Shown piece by piece: positions 1 through 7,982 of a DNA stretch of 64,000 bases (within the stretch, counting starts at the first letter, position 1; each line of letters starts with the position of its first letter). The notes beneath the pieces are model-generated. The model saw only the letters and a program-made list of their open reading frames with translations, had not been told where the DNA came from and searched no databases. The stretch is from the NCBI RefSeq assembly GCF_014218295.1, contig NZ_AP023287.1:5208001-5272000 (forward strand). Reading direction: 5' to 3'. Origin of the DNA: Mycolicibacterium litorale (GTDB lineage Bacteria > Actinomycetota > Actinomycetes > Mycobacteriales > Mycobacteriaceae). The translations under genes were made by a program, and so were the position numbers.

Positions 1-633
1 GTCGGCGTGGGCGCCGAGGAACCCGGTGCCCGCCATCACCTCGGGCCGGACCAGCACCGGCGGGATGACGAGGCTGAACCCGTTGTCGGTGGCCAGCCGC
101 ACCGCCAGCTGCATGAGACCGAGTTGCAGCAGCGCGCCGCGGCCGGTGAGGAAGTAGAACCGCGACCCCGACACCTTGGCGCCGCGTTCCATGTCGATCA
201 GCCCGAGCGCCTCGCCGAGTTCGAGGTGGTCCTTCGGGTTCTCGATCGACGGGGGCTCCCCCACGACGTCGAGCACGGTGAAACAGTCCTCGCCGCCGGC
301 GGGCACGCCGTCGATGACGACGTTGGCGATCGCCATGTGCGCGGCGGTGAACGCCTTCTCGGCGTCGGCCTGGCCGGCCTCGGCGGCCTTGACCTGCTCG
401 GCGAGTTCTTTGGCCCGGGTCAGCAGCGCGGGCCGCTCCTCCGGCGAGGCCTTGCCCACCTGCTTGCTGGCCGCCTTCTGCTCCGCGCGCAGATTGTCGG
501 CGGCAGACACCGCGGACCGGCGGGCGGTGTCGGCGGCGAGCAGATCGTCGACGAGCGCGGGATCCTCACCGCGCGCCCGCTGGGAGGCACGTACGGCGTC
601 GGGGTTCTCGCGCAGGAGTTTGAGGTCGATCAC
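1..633 (-). CDS. serS: Seryl-tRNA synthetase, N-terminal part (cut by window edge)
   Basis: Class II aminoacyl-tRNA synthetase that charges tRNA-Ser with serine in the cytoplasm. Only the first 211 residues lie in the window. The protein opens [18 protein letters not shown], typical of SerRS, and residues 1 to about 110 form the Ala/Glu/Lys-rich antiparallel coiled-coil arm that grips the long variable arm of tRNA-Ser. The catalytic core starts near the edge (EIPPV-like segment read as [14 protein letters not shown]) and class II motifs 2 and 3 fall outside. The start is GTG at 633-631. The ankyrin-repeat gene lies 10 bp upstream on the same strand, so the two are probably cotranscribed. Position corresponds to Rv3834c. 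Confidence 0.95.
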   Translation of the reverse strand, partial: MIDLKLLRENPDAVRASQRARGEDPALVDDLLAADTARRSAVSAADNLRAEQKAASKQVGKASPEERPALLTRAKELAEQVKAAEAGQADAEKAFTAAHMAIANVVIDGVPAGGEDCFTVLDVVGEPPSIENPKDHLELGEALGLIDMERGAKVSGSRFYFLTGRGALLQLGLMQLAVRLATDNGFSLVIPPVLVRPEVMAGTGFLGAHAD

Positions 634-643
634 GGCCGCAACC

Positions 644-1114
644 CTACTTTTGTCCGGCCGCTCCGAACATCTCGAGGTGAGCGGTGCGGCCGAACACCTT
701 GGCCGTCTCGACCGCGTCGGGCGCACCCGCCCGCGGATCGGCGCCGGCCTCGAGCAGTGCGCGTACCACCTCGTCCTCACCCTTGAACACCGCACCCGCC
801 AGCGGGGTCTGCCCGCGGTCGTTGGCGCGGTCGACGTCGGCGCCGCGGGCGGCCAGCACCCGCACCACCTCGGGGTGCCCGTGGTAGGCGGCCAGCATCA
901 CCAGGGTGTCGCCCTTGGCGTTGGTGAGGTCGACCGGGACGCCGGCGTCGAGGTAGGCGGCCAGCGTCCGGGCGTCCCCGCTGCGGGCCATGTCGAACAG
1001 GCGGCCGGCGAGTTCGGCGACGGCCTCATCATCGGGGCCGTCATCGGCCTCATCATCGGGGCCGTCATCGGCCGCGTCGTCGGGGCCGTCATCAGGGCCG
1101 TCCGGCCGGGTCAT
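644..1114 (-). CDS. Ankyrin-repeat protein with acidic Asp-rich leader
   Basis: Protein of 156 residues, presumably a protein-protein interaction module; no enzymatic role is visible. After an N-terminal Asp/Gly/Pro/Glu-rich stretch (residues about 3-35, built from the 24-bp DNA repeat at 1033-1096) come three to four ankyrin-like helices: motifs [20 protein letters not shown] and [17 protein letters not shown] show the TPLxxAxxxGxxxVVxxLL pattern. The start at ATG 1114 (MTRPDGPDD) is preferred over an upstream in-frame ATG at 1159, which would add an Arg-rich tail. It sits just upstream of serS on the same strand. The repeat count of the acidic leader probably varies between strains. Confidence 0.8.
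   Translation of the reverse strand: MTRPDGPDDGPDDAADDGPDDEADDGPDDEAVAELAGRLFDMARSGDARTLAAYLDAGVPVDLTNAKGDTLVMLAAYHGHPEVVRVLAARGADVDRANDRGQTPLAGAVFKGEDEVVRALLEAGADPRAGAPDAVETAKVFGRTAHLEMFGAAGQK
1033..1096. repeat. 24-bp tandem repeat inside the ankyrin gene
   Basis: A 24-bp unit beginning cggggccgtcatcggc is present at 1033-1056 and 1057-1080 and partly again from 1081. On the minus strand each copy encodes eight residues (DDGPDDEA). It lies in the N-terminal acidic leader of the ankyrin-repeat protein. Confidence 0.85.
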
Positions 1115-1207
1115 GGCCCCGAATCTACGCGCCGCGGGAACCGCCCGGCACAACCGCATAACGTTACAACTGCATCACTTGTCACAGCACCTGACACGCC
1201 TGTCACA

Positions 1208-2607
1208 ATGGAGCGGATGTTGGAGGCACCAGAACGCGACCGCCCCGCGGGCGATGCGCGCGAGAGGTCGCCGTGGTGGCACAGCCTGCAGGCCACGTCG
1301 ACCCGGCGCGCCCTGCTCCTGACCGCACTCGGCGGACTGCTGATCGCCGGGCTCGTCACCGCCCTGCCACGCAGTGAGGGCGCCAACGGCCCCGGCCTCA
1401 GTGCCAGCGCGATCGCGCTCGGCCCCCGCGGCAACGACACGTTCAACCACGCCAAGAGCGGTGACTGCCTGAACTGGCCGGAACGCAACCCCGACGGCGC
1501 GCAGATCGTCGACTGCAAAGACGACCACCGCTTCGAGGTCGCCGAGTCGGTCGATATGCGCACGTTCCCCGGCAGTGAGTACGGGCCCGACGCGCAGCCG
1601 CCGACCCCCGCCCGCATCCAGCAGATCAGCCAGGAGCAGTGCCAGGCCGCGGTGCGCCGCTACCTCGGCCCGCGCTTCGACCCGAACAGCCGCTTCACGA
1701 TCAGCATGATGTGGTCCGGTGACAAGGCGTGGCGCCAGTCCGGCGAGCGTCGCATGCTGTGCGGTCTGCAGTTGCCCGGTCCGAACAACCAGCAGATGGC
1801 CTTCAAGGGCAAGGTCGCCGAGATCGACCAGTCCAAGGTGTGGCCCGCGGGCACCTGCCTGGGCATCGACCCGGCCACCAACCAGCCCACCGACATCCCG
1901 GTGGACTGCGCCGCCCCACACGCGATGGAGGTCACCGGCGCGGTCAACCTGGGTGAGAAGTTCCCCGGCGGGTTGCCCCCCGAACCCGAGCAGGACGGTT
2001 TCATCAAGGACGCCTGCACCCGGATGACGGATGCGTACCTGGCGCCGATTCAGCTGCGCAGCACCACGCTGACGTTGATCTACAGCACGATCTCGCTGCC
2101 GAGCTGGACCGCGGGCAGCCGTCAGGTGTCGTGCAGTATCGGCGCCACGCTCGGCAACGGCGGTTGGTCGACGCTGCTCAACAGCGCCAAGGGCCCGCTC
2201 CAGATCAACGGCCAGCCCCCGGTGCCGCCGCCCGACATCCCGGAGGAGCGGCTGAGCCTGCCGCCGATCCCGATGCCCGACATGGCCGACACGTCGTCGG
2301 AGCAGAGCGAACCGGACTACAGCCAGAGCGATCAGACCGAGACCCAGACGCAGCACGGGCCGCAGCCGACGACCGCGCCGACCGAACAGCAGACCGCGCC
2401 GACCGAGGTGCCGCCGCCGGGCGACGGCAACACGTTCCTCAACGGCCCGCCGCCGCCGCCGCAGGCGCCCGCACCGGCGCACCTGCCCCTGCGCCTCCCG
2501 CTCCCGAGGCGGCTCCGCCACCGCCGCCCGCGCCGGTGCTGCCACCCCCGCCCGCGCTGGCACCGCCGGTCGAACCGGTTCCGCCGCCGCCACCGCCGGG
2601 GCCGTAA
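1208..2607 (+). CDS. Septum-formation family membrane protein (apparent frameshift near 2480)
   Basis: Homologue of Rv3835, a conserved mycobacterial membrane protein with a septum-formation domain. Residues 1-33 are cytoplasmic, a transmembrane helix covers about 35-53 (ALLLTALGGLLIAGLVTALP), and a Cys-containing extracytoplasmic domain follows (GDCLNWP, VDCKDDHRFEVAE, GTCLGIDP, VDCAAPHAMEVTGAV), a duplicated GxC...C...H pattern. The tail is Pro-rich. The initial frame turns from Pro/Ala-rich to Arg-rich at about 2480; a one-base shift there restores APAPPAPEAAPPPPPAP and ends at the TAA 2605-2607, directly before the next gene. I therefore give the end in the shifted frame. Without the shift the frame runs on into the peptidase gene to 2962. 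Start is ATG 1208; ATG 1217 is also possible. Confidence 0.75.
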
Positions 2608-2611
2608 CCGC

Positions 2612-2962
2612 GTGGCCGTACGGATGAGCGCGCAGCGGTTCGACGAACTGGTCTCCGATGCGCTCGACCTCATCCCGCCCGAGCTGACCGCCGCACTCGA
2701 CAACGTGGTGGTGCTGGTCGAGAACCGTCACCCCGACGAACCGGATCTGCTCGGCCTCTACGAGGGCATCGCGCTGACCGAACGCGATCACACCTACGCG
2801 GGTGCGCTGCCCGACACCATCACGATCTATCGCGGCGCGCTGCTCGACATCTGCGACAGCGACGAGGACGTCGTGGAGGAGGTGGCGATCACGGTGATCC
2901 ACGAGATCGCCCATCACTTCGGGATCGACGACGACCGGCTGCACGAACTCGGCTGGGCCTGA
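2612..2962 (+). CDS. Zincin-like metallopeptidase family protein (Rv3836-like)
   Basis: Small putative zinc metallopeptidase of about 116 residues. The diagnostic motif is HEIAHHFGIDDDRLHELGW near the C-terminus: HExxH binds the metal with a downstream His/Asp, as in the minimal zincin family. Substrate unknown. GTG at 2612 (or ATG at 2624, MSAQRFDEL) are the start candidates. The gene begins 4 bp after the frameshift-restored stop of the septum-formation gene, as in the recalled Rv3835-Rv3836 pair, and shares that gene's initial frame, so an automatic caller would make a single fused protein of 584 residues. The fusion linker (Arg-rich, about 2480-2611) looks like out-of-frame translation. 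Confidence 0.8.
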   Translation: MAVRMSAQRFDELVSDALDLIPPELTAALDNVVVLVENRHPDEPDLLGLYEGIALTERDHTYAGALPDTITIYRGALLDICDSDEDVVEEVAITVIHEIAHHFGIDDDRLHELGWA

Positions 2963-3007
2963 GCGCGGCAGTTTCCATTCGTCGGCCCACAGTGCTAGAA
3001 CGGGGCC

Positions 3008-3202
3008 ATGACCATCCAGTGCCGGGAGTGCCGGGCCGGGCTGGAACACTGCCACGGCACTGTCATCCACCACGTCCGCTACCGCATCGAATGCACCGAG
3101 GACGACTGCACCACACCCGAGGTGGTGCACACCTTCCGCATCGACTGCGAGGCGGTGGGGTGCCCCTGCGGCCAGTCCTCCACCGGCCGCGCCGCGATCT
3201 GA
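3008..3202 (+). CDS. Cys-rich small protein, likely metal-binding
   Basis: Protein of 64 residues with eight cysteines (5, 8, 15, 29, 34, 47, 52, 54) and several histidines. The pairs CREC and CPCG, spaced Cys-x2-Cys and Cys-x-Cys, resemble a zinc-ribbon or other structural metal site. No transmembrane segment or signal peptide is visible. ATG start at 3008. It lies 45 bp after the metallopeptidase gene on the same strand and converges with the phosphoglycerate-mutase-like gene. Function unknown; the reading frame is supported by the cysteine pattern rather than by a named family. Confidence 0.6.
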   Translation: MTIQCRECRAGLEHCHGTVIHHVRYRIECTEDDCTTPEVVHTFRIDCEAVGCPCGQSSTGRAAI

Positions 3203-3213
3203 CCGGGGCCGAC

Positions 3214-3900
3214 TCAGCCCATCGGGTCGACCGACTCCAGCGCATCGTGCACCGGGTCGACACCGGGTTCCGGGTAGAACGGCGGCTGCCGCTGACCCCA
3301 CTGCACACAGCTCCAGCGCCCGTCGGTGACCGGGGCCAGCACCACGGCTTCGGTGTTGGCGAGGTGGTGGTCGAGCGCGAAGGTGCCCTCGACGCCGGCC
3401 AGCACCGCCGACACCAGCCGGATCGCGGCCCCGTGGCTGACCACCACGATGTCGTCCTGCCAGGCGTCGTCGTCGAGGTAGCGCATCCGCAGCTGGGTCA
3501 GCACCGGCACATAGCGGTCGAGCACCTCGTCACCGGACTCCCCGCCGGGCATGGGCACGTGCAGGTCACCCTGGTGCCAGCGCTGGTAGATCGACTCGAA
3601 CTCGGTGATGGCCTCGTCGTCCGTGCGGTTCTCGAGCTCACCGACCTGCACCTCGTGCAGCCCGTCGAACTGTTGCGCGTCGACCATCGCGGCGGCGGCG
3701 ATCTCCGCGGCCGTCTCGGCGGCGCGCCGTGCCAGCGAGTGCGCGAGCAGCCCGGGCGGCCGGACCAGTCCGCGCGCGAAGCTGCGGGCCTGTTCGTGTC
3801 CGAGGTCGGTCAGCGCCGCACCGGGCGGGCGGGTGTCGAGCCGGCGTTCGACGTTGGCGTGCGACTGCCCGTGCCGCACCAGCACCAGCCTGCCGCTCAT
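3214..3900 (-). CDS. Histidine phosphatase superfamily (phosphoglycerate-mutase-like) protein
   Basis: Cytosolic phosphatase of 228 residues in the branch typified by Rv3837c. The N-terminal signature LVLVRHGQSHANVE carries the phosphorylated His (RHG), and VVVSHGAAIRL near residue 160 carries the second catalytic His. True glycolytic mutase activity is doubtful; a broad-specificity phosphatase is more likely. The ATG at 3900 overlaps the stop of pheA (ATGA), so translation is coupled and the pair forms an operon in the order pheA then this gene. Confidence 0.88.
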   Translation of the reverse strand: MSGRLVLVRHGQSHANVERRLDTRPPGAALTDLGHEQARSFARGLVRPPGLLAHSLARRAAETAAEIAAAAMVDAQQFDGLHEVQVGELENRTDDEAITEFESIYQRWHQGDLHVPMPGGESGDEVLDRYVPVLTQLRMRYLDDDAWQDDIVVVSHGAAIRLVSAVLAGVEGTFALDHHLANTEAVVLAPVTDGRWSCVQWGQRQPPFYPEPGVDPVHDALESVDPMG

Positions 3901-4823
3901 CGGTCGGCCTCCGGCAGTCCCTCGCGCAGGCGTGTCAGCCAGCGGGTCGCGTCGTCGCTGCGTGGTGGTGTCGCGCCTGCGGCCGTACCGGTCGGCCAAG
4001 AACCCAGATATCGCACATCTGAACAACGACGGTGCAGTGCTTTGAGTGCCTCGCCGACGGCATCGTCGTCGAGATGACCGACACAGTCGAGGAAGAACAC
4101 GTAGGTACCCAGCTCGGTGCGGGTCGGTCGGGATTCGATGCGGGTCAGGTCGATGTCGCGGATCGACAGTTCCGTCATCGCGGCGACGAGCGCGCCGGGT
4201 ACGTTCGCCAGGCGCAGCACCACCGAGGTGCGGTCGGCCCCGGTGCGCGCGGGCGGCGGCGCGGGCCGGCCGACCAGGACGAACCGGGTGCGGGCGTTGG
4301 GTTCGTCGACGACGCCCGCCGCCAGGCTGTGCAGCCCGTAGCGTTCGGCGGCCAGCGCCGTGCTGACCCCGGCGTCGGCGCGGCCCGCGACCACCTCGGC
4401 CGCCGCGGCGGCGTTGGAGTGGGCCGGAACCAGTTGAGCGGCAGGAAGATTCGCGCTCAGCCACCGCCGCACCTGGGCGGCGGCCACGGGGAACGCCGCG
4501 ACGGTCGCGACGTCACCGTCATGGCCGGGGCGCACGACGATGCTGAACGACACGGGCAGGGTGAGTTCGGCGAAGATCTGCACCGGCGCACCCACCGCGA
4601 GACTGTCGAGTGTCGGCAGCACCGATCCCTCGATCGAGCTCTCGATCGGCACGCACGCGTAGTCGACGTCGCCGGACCGTACGGCCTCGAGTCCGGCGGG
4701 GGTGCTGTCGGTCGGCACCGGGGTCACCGGACCGCCGCCGGGCACCATGCCACCGGCCGCCATCTGCCGCAACGCCGACTCGGTGAAGGTCCCCTCGGGC
4801 CCGAGGTAGGCGATGCGCGGCAC
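3897..4823 (-). CDS. pheA: Prephenate dehydratase
   Basis: Converts prephenate to phenylpyruvate, the committed step to phenylalanine. Of 308 residues, 1 to about 185 form the periplasmic-binding-protein-like PDT domain (MPRIAYLGPEGTFTESAL; VPIESSIEGSV; catalytic region RTRFVLVGRP preceded by LAAGVVDEPN in place of the usual ..D.P.N.TRF), and about 198-275 form an ACT domain for Phe feedback (GALVAAMTELSIRDIDLTRIESRPT). No chorismate mutase domain is fused. Overlaps the downstream phosphatase gene by four bases. Corresponds to Rv3838c. Confidence 0.93.
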   Translation of the reverse strand: MPRIAYLGPEGTFTESALRQMAAGGMVPGGGPVTPVPTDSTPAGLEAVRSGDVDYACVPIESSIEGSVLPTLDSLAVGAPVQIFAELTLPVSFSIVVRPGHDGDVATVAAFPVAAAQVRRWLSANLPAAQLVPAHSNAAAAAEVVAGRADAGVSTALAAERYGLHSLAAGVVDEPNARTRFVLVGRPAPPPARTGADRTSVVLRLANVPGALVAAMTELSIRDIDLTRIESRPTRTELGTYVFFLDCVGHLDDDAVGEALKALHRRCSDVRYLGSWPTGTAAGATPPRSDDATRWLTRLREGLPEADR

Positions 4824-4890
4824 GTCACAACCCTATCCGCTGACCGGGACGCGTCCGGGTCAAAGCCTTGCGCGCTAACGCCCGTCGTAG

Positions 4891-4909
4891 TTAAGTAAGG
4901 CTTACCTCA
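4891..4909 (+). promoter_or_regulatory. IdeR iron box
   Basis: The 19-mer TTAAGTAAGGCTTACCTCA agrees with the mycobacterial iron-box consensus TTAGGTTAGGCTAACCTAA at 15 of 19 positions. It lies 20 bp before the start codon of the gene at 4929, where bound Fe-IdeR would block transcription. As I recall, the M. tuberculosis counterpart Rv3839 is iron-repressed through IdeR. Confidence 0.85.
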
Positions 4910-4928
4910 CCAACCGGAAGGCAGCGCG

Positions 4929-5738
4929 ATGGCTAGAACCGCACCGACGACCACCCCGGCCAAACCGACCACGGCCGAGCGTATCCGCAGCGCATGCGCC
5001 CGCGGCGGCGGTGCGATGCTCGCGGTCGAGGGCGCCGAACCAGTCAGCACTCCCGTGCACCATCTCCTCGGCGACGGCTCGTTCGCGATCACCGTTCCCG
5101 TGGACGGCTCCGTCGCGGCGATGGTCGCCGCCCCCGGTGCCGCCGGGGTGCAGGCGGTGCTCGAGATGACCGACTACGCGCCGCTGCCGCTGCGCGAACC
5201 GGTGCGTTCACTGGTGTGGATCCGTGGCCGCGCGCATGCCGTACCCGGCGCCGACGTGCCGGCCCTGCTCGACCTGATCGCCAGCGTGGAGCCGAACCCG
5301 GCTCTGCTGCAGGTCAATTCGGGTGACGACTCCCGCTACGCGCTGATGCGCCTGGAGATCGAGTCCGTGGTGGTCGCCGACGCGACCGGGGCCGAGTCGG
5401 TGGGCGTGAGCGCCCTGCTGCAGGCCCGGCCGGACCCGTTCTGCGCCATGGAGTCGTGCTGGCTGCAGCACATGGAGTCGGCACACCAGGACGTCGTCGA
5501 GCGGCTGGCCGGCCGGCTGCCCGCCGCCATGCGCCGCGGCCGGGTGCGCCCGCTGGGCCTGGACCGCTACGGCGTTCAGCTGCGGGTCGAGGACACCGAC
5601 GGCGACCACGACGTGCGCCTGCCGTTCCCGAAACCCGTCGACGACGTGACCGGTCTGAGCCAGGCCATCCGCGTGCTGATGGGGTGCCCTTTCCTCAACG
5701 GACTGCAGGCGCGGCGCCTCGAACGACCGGGCGGCTAG
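4929..5738 (+). CDS. DUF2470 / PNPOx-fold protein, likely haem-related and iron-repressed (Rv3839-like)
   Basis: Protein of 269 residues. Residues about 15-175 resemble a pyridoxamine-phosphate-oxidase-like split barrel (VHHLLGDGSFAITVPVDGSV; DYAPLPLREPVRSLVWIRG), and the C-terminal part (WLQHMESAHQDVVERLAG ... LDRYGVQLRVED) matches the DUF2470/HugZ-type domain seen in haem-utilisation proteins. A haem-binding or haem-degrading role is an inference. ATG at 4929 follows a well-placed GGAAGGCAGCG segment. The iron box directly upstream strongly suggests expression during iron starvation. It is followed at 10 bp by the CPBP protease gene, which could be cotranscribed. Confidence 0.8.
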   Translation: MARTAPTTTPAKPTTAERIRSACARGGGAMLAVEGAEPVSTPVHHLLGDGSFAITVPVDGSVAAMVAAPGAAGVQAVLEMTDYAPLPLREPVRSLVWIRGRAHAVPGADVPALLDLIASVEPNPALLQVNSGDDSRYALMRLEIESVVVADATGAESVGVSALLQARPDPFCAMESCWLQHMESAHQDVVERLAGRLPAAMRRGRVRPLGLDRYGVQLRVEDTDGDHDVRLPFPKPVDDVTGLSQAIRVLMGCPFLNGLQARRLERPGG

Positions 5739-5748
5739 CGTATGGGCG

Positions 5749-6528
5749 GTGACCCGGCTTCCCGACGCGTTGCCTGACCACCTGGACGACGGCCAGCGCC
5801 GCGCGGTCCGCATCGAGATCGCCGTCGTCCTCGCCGTCACCTTCGGCCTGAGCGCCTACACCGCGCTGCTGCGCCTGCTCGAATCCGTGCTGCTCGGCCT
5901 GTCCGGTCAGGTGGTCGCACTCAACCCGCGCCGATCGACGTTCGACCTCGTCGACCTGGGGCTCAACCTCGCCGGCGTCTTCCAACTGCTCGCCTGGGGT
6001 GCGCTGGGCCTATACCTGTTGTGGCGCAGCGGATTCCGGCTGGCCGACATCGGGCTGGGCCGGCCGCGGGTGCGGCCCGACCTGCTCGGCGGGCTGGGGC
6101 TCGCGGCGTTGATCGGGCTGCCGGGGCTGGCCCTGTACCAGGTGGCCCGTGTCCTGGGGATCAACGCCTCGGTCGAACCGGCCGAACTCTACGACACGTG
6201 GTGGCGCATCCCGGTGCTGTTGGCGATGTCGTTCGCCAACGGCTGGGCCGAGGAGATCATCGTCGTCGGCTTCCTGCTGACCCGGCTGAGGCAGCTGCGG
6301 GTCAGCCCCGTCGTCGCGATCGTCGCGGCCAGCCTGCTACGCGGCGCGTACCACCTGTACCAGGGCTTCGGCGCCGGGCTGGGCAACATCGCGATGGGTC
6401 TGGTGTTCGGCTACGTCTGGCACCGCACCGGCCGGCTGTGGCCGCTGATCATCGCGCACGCCCTGATCGACGCGGTGGCGTTCGTCGGCTACGCACTCCT
6501 GGCGGGTCGGCTCGGCTGGTTGCAGTGA
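5749..6528 (+). CDS. CPBP-family intramembrane glutamic endopeptidase-like protein
   Basis: Polytopic membrane protein of 259 residues with about six to eight hydrophobic segments. Conserved CPBP/Abi features: a Glu-Glu pair (WAEEIIVVGFLLTRL, residues about 162-176), a His in GAYHLYQGFG, and the final FGYVWHRTGRLWPLIIAHALID with the last catalytic His/Asp. The usual EExxxR motif is altered: the sixth position is Val rather than Arg, so activity is uncertain. Start is GTG at 5749. It lies 10 bp after the DUF2470 gene and 22 bp before the LCP gene, all on the plus strand. Confidence 0.82.
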   Translation: MTRLPDALPDHLDDGQRRAVRIEIAVVLAVTFGLSAYTALLRLLESVLLGLSGQVVALNPRRSTFDLVDLGLNLAGVFQLLAWGALGLYLLWRSGFRLADIGLGRPRVRPDLLGGLGLAALIGLPGLALYQVARVLGINASVEPAELYDTWWRIPVLLAMSFANGWAEEIIVVGFLLTRLRQLRVSPVVAIVAASLLRGAYHLYQGFGAGLGNIAMGLVFGYVWHRTGRLWPLIIAHALIDAVAFVGYALLAGRLGWLQ

Positions 6529-6550
6529 GCCGGCACGTACATTTCTCGCT

Positions 6551-7846
6551 GTGAACCCGAATCGGCCGGAGGGCGGCACGCCGGGAGTGCCCGGCGCCGG
6601 GAGGAGGCCGAACGCCCCGCGCGAACCGTCGCAGGTGATCCGCCGCCCGCCGGGGCACCGGCCGCCGCCGGTGTGGCCGCCCAATCCGCCGACCCCGCGC
6701 CCGCCGCGCGTCCCGCCCCCGGCGTGGGAGCAGCGGCTGCCCACCCCGCCGGCGCCGACCCGGCGTCCGGCGCCGCAGCGCGCGCACGCGCCCCAGCCAC
6801 CGCAGCCGCCTCGGCCCCCGGCGCGGCCGACGGCCCGTCCGACGGCCCGGCCACCGGTGCCACCCGCGGTCGCCGCCGCCCGGCCCCGCCGGAAACGGCA
6901 CTGGGGCCGCATCGTCGTGGCGGTCCTGCTCGTCGCCGTCGTCTCCCTGGTGGGCCTGGTCGTCTGGGTGGACACGTCGTTGCACCGCATCCCCGCGCTG
7001 ACCGCCTACCCGGATCGGCCCGCCGCTGGGCGGGGCACGACGTGGCTGTTGGTCGGCTCGGACAGCCGGGCCGGTCTCGACGCCGAACGGCAGGCCGAAC
7101 TCGCCACCGGCGGTGAGGTCGGCAACGGCCGGACCGACACGATCATGCTCGTCCACCTGCCCGGACTGGGATCGGACGCCCCGGCCACCATGGTGTCGAT
7201 TCCGCGCGATTCCTACGTGCCGATCCCGGGTCACGGCGAGGACAAGATCAACGCCGCGTTCGCGCTGGGCGGTGCGCCGCTGCTGGCGCAGACGGTCGAA
7301 CAGGCGACCGGCCTGCGGCTCGACCACTACGCCGAGGTCGGATTCGACGGGTTCGCCGCGGTGGTCGACGCCGTCGGTGGGGTGACGATGTGTCCGCCGG
7401 AGCCGATCAGCGATCCGCTGGCGGGCATCGACCTGCCGGCCGGGTGCCAGGAGCTCGACGGCCGCAACGCGCTGGGATACGTGCGCACGCGCGCCACTCC
7501 GCGCGCCGACCTGGACCGGATGACCAACCAGCGGGCGTTCATGTCGGCGCTGCTGCATCGGGCGGCGAGTCCCGCGGTGTTCGCCAATCCGCTGCGCTGG
7601 TACCCGATGGCGCGTGCGGCCGGCTCCGCCCTCACCGTCGACACGGGCGCACACGTCTGGGACCTTGCGCGGCTCGGCTGGGCGCTGCGCGGTGACATCG
7701 CCACCACGACGGTGCCGATCGGCGAGTTCACCGACGGCGGCTCGGGCGCCGTCGTCGTCTGGGACAGCGAGGCCGCGTCCCGGCTGTTCGAGGCGCTGGC
7801 CGCGGACACGCCCGTCCCCACCGATGTGATCGACCCCCCCGGCTGA
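6551..7846 (+). CDS. LytR-CpsA-Psr (LCP) family cell-envelope ligase
   Basis: LCP proteins attach polymers (in mycobacteria arabinogalactan) to peptidoglycan at the outer face of the membrane. Of 431 residues, 1 to about 115 are a cytoplasmic Pro/Arg-rich region, a transmembrane helix covers about 119-140 (IVVAVLLVAVVSLVGLVVWV), and the LCP domain follows: TWLLVGSDSRAGL, NGRTDTIMLVHLP, MVSIPRDSYVPIPG with the phosphate-binding Arg/Asp residues, INAAFALGG, GYVRTRATPRADLDR. Start GTG 6551. M. tuberculosis has only a short LytR-like gene (Rv3840) at this place, so the full-length version here is probably the ancestral state. Confidence 0.9.
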   Translation: MNPNRPEGGTPGVPGAGRRPNAPREPSQVIRRPPGHRPPPVWPPNPPTPRPPRVPPPAWEQRLPTPPAPTRRPAPQRAHAPQPPQPPRPPARPTARPTARPPVPPAVAAARPRRKRHWGRIVVAVLLVAVVSLVGLVVWVDTSLHRIPALTAYPDRPAAGRGTTWLLVGSDSRAGLDAERQAELATGGEVGNGRTDTIMLVHLPGLGSDAPATMVSIPRDSYVPIPGHGEDKINAAFALGGAPLLAQTVEQATGLRLDHYAEVGFDGFAAVVDAVGGVTMCPPEPISDPLAGIDLPAGCQELDGRNALGYVRTRATPRADLDRMTNQRAFMSALLHRAASPAVFANPLRWYPMARAAGSALTVDTGAHVWDLARLGWALRGDIATTTVPIGEFTDGGSGAVVVWDSEAASRLFEALAADTPVPTDVIDPPG

Positions 7847-7910
7847 CTCCACCGAAATTCAGCAAACTTCGCCATGAATTGTTACCGGCGTCACAAAAAT
7901 GGCGCCCAGC

Positions 7911-7948
7911 TTAGGGGAACCTTCCCTCAGTAAGGTTGACCTTGGCTG
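7911..7948 (+). promoter_or_regulatory. Probable tandem IdeR boxes before bfrB
   Basis: TTAGGGGAACCTTCCCTCA at 7911-7929 agrees with the iron-box consensus at 12 of 19 positions. The adjoining TAAGGTTGACCTTGGCTG (7931-7948) holds a second, weaker half-site pair. Tandem boxes farther from the start codon are what is recalled for bfrB, where Fe-IdeR activates rather than represses. The start codon is 35 bp downstream. Confidence 0.65.
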
Positions 7949-7982
7949 ACAATGCCCTCTGACCTGGGCTATCGTGGCTGCC

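Noticed and set aside
1175..3301. Long minus-strand frame opposite the septum-formation and peptidase genes
   Set aside because: Low-complexity Arg/Val/Ala translation; the plus-strand genes match known neighbours and carry motifs.
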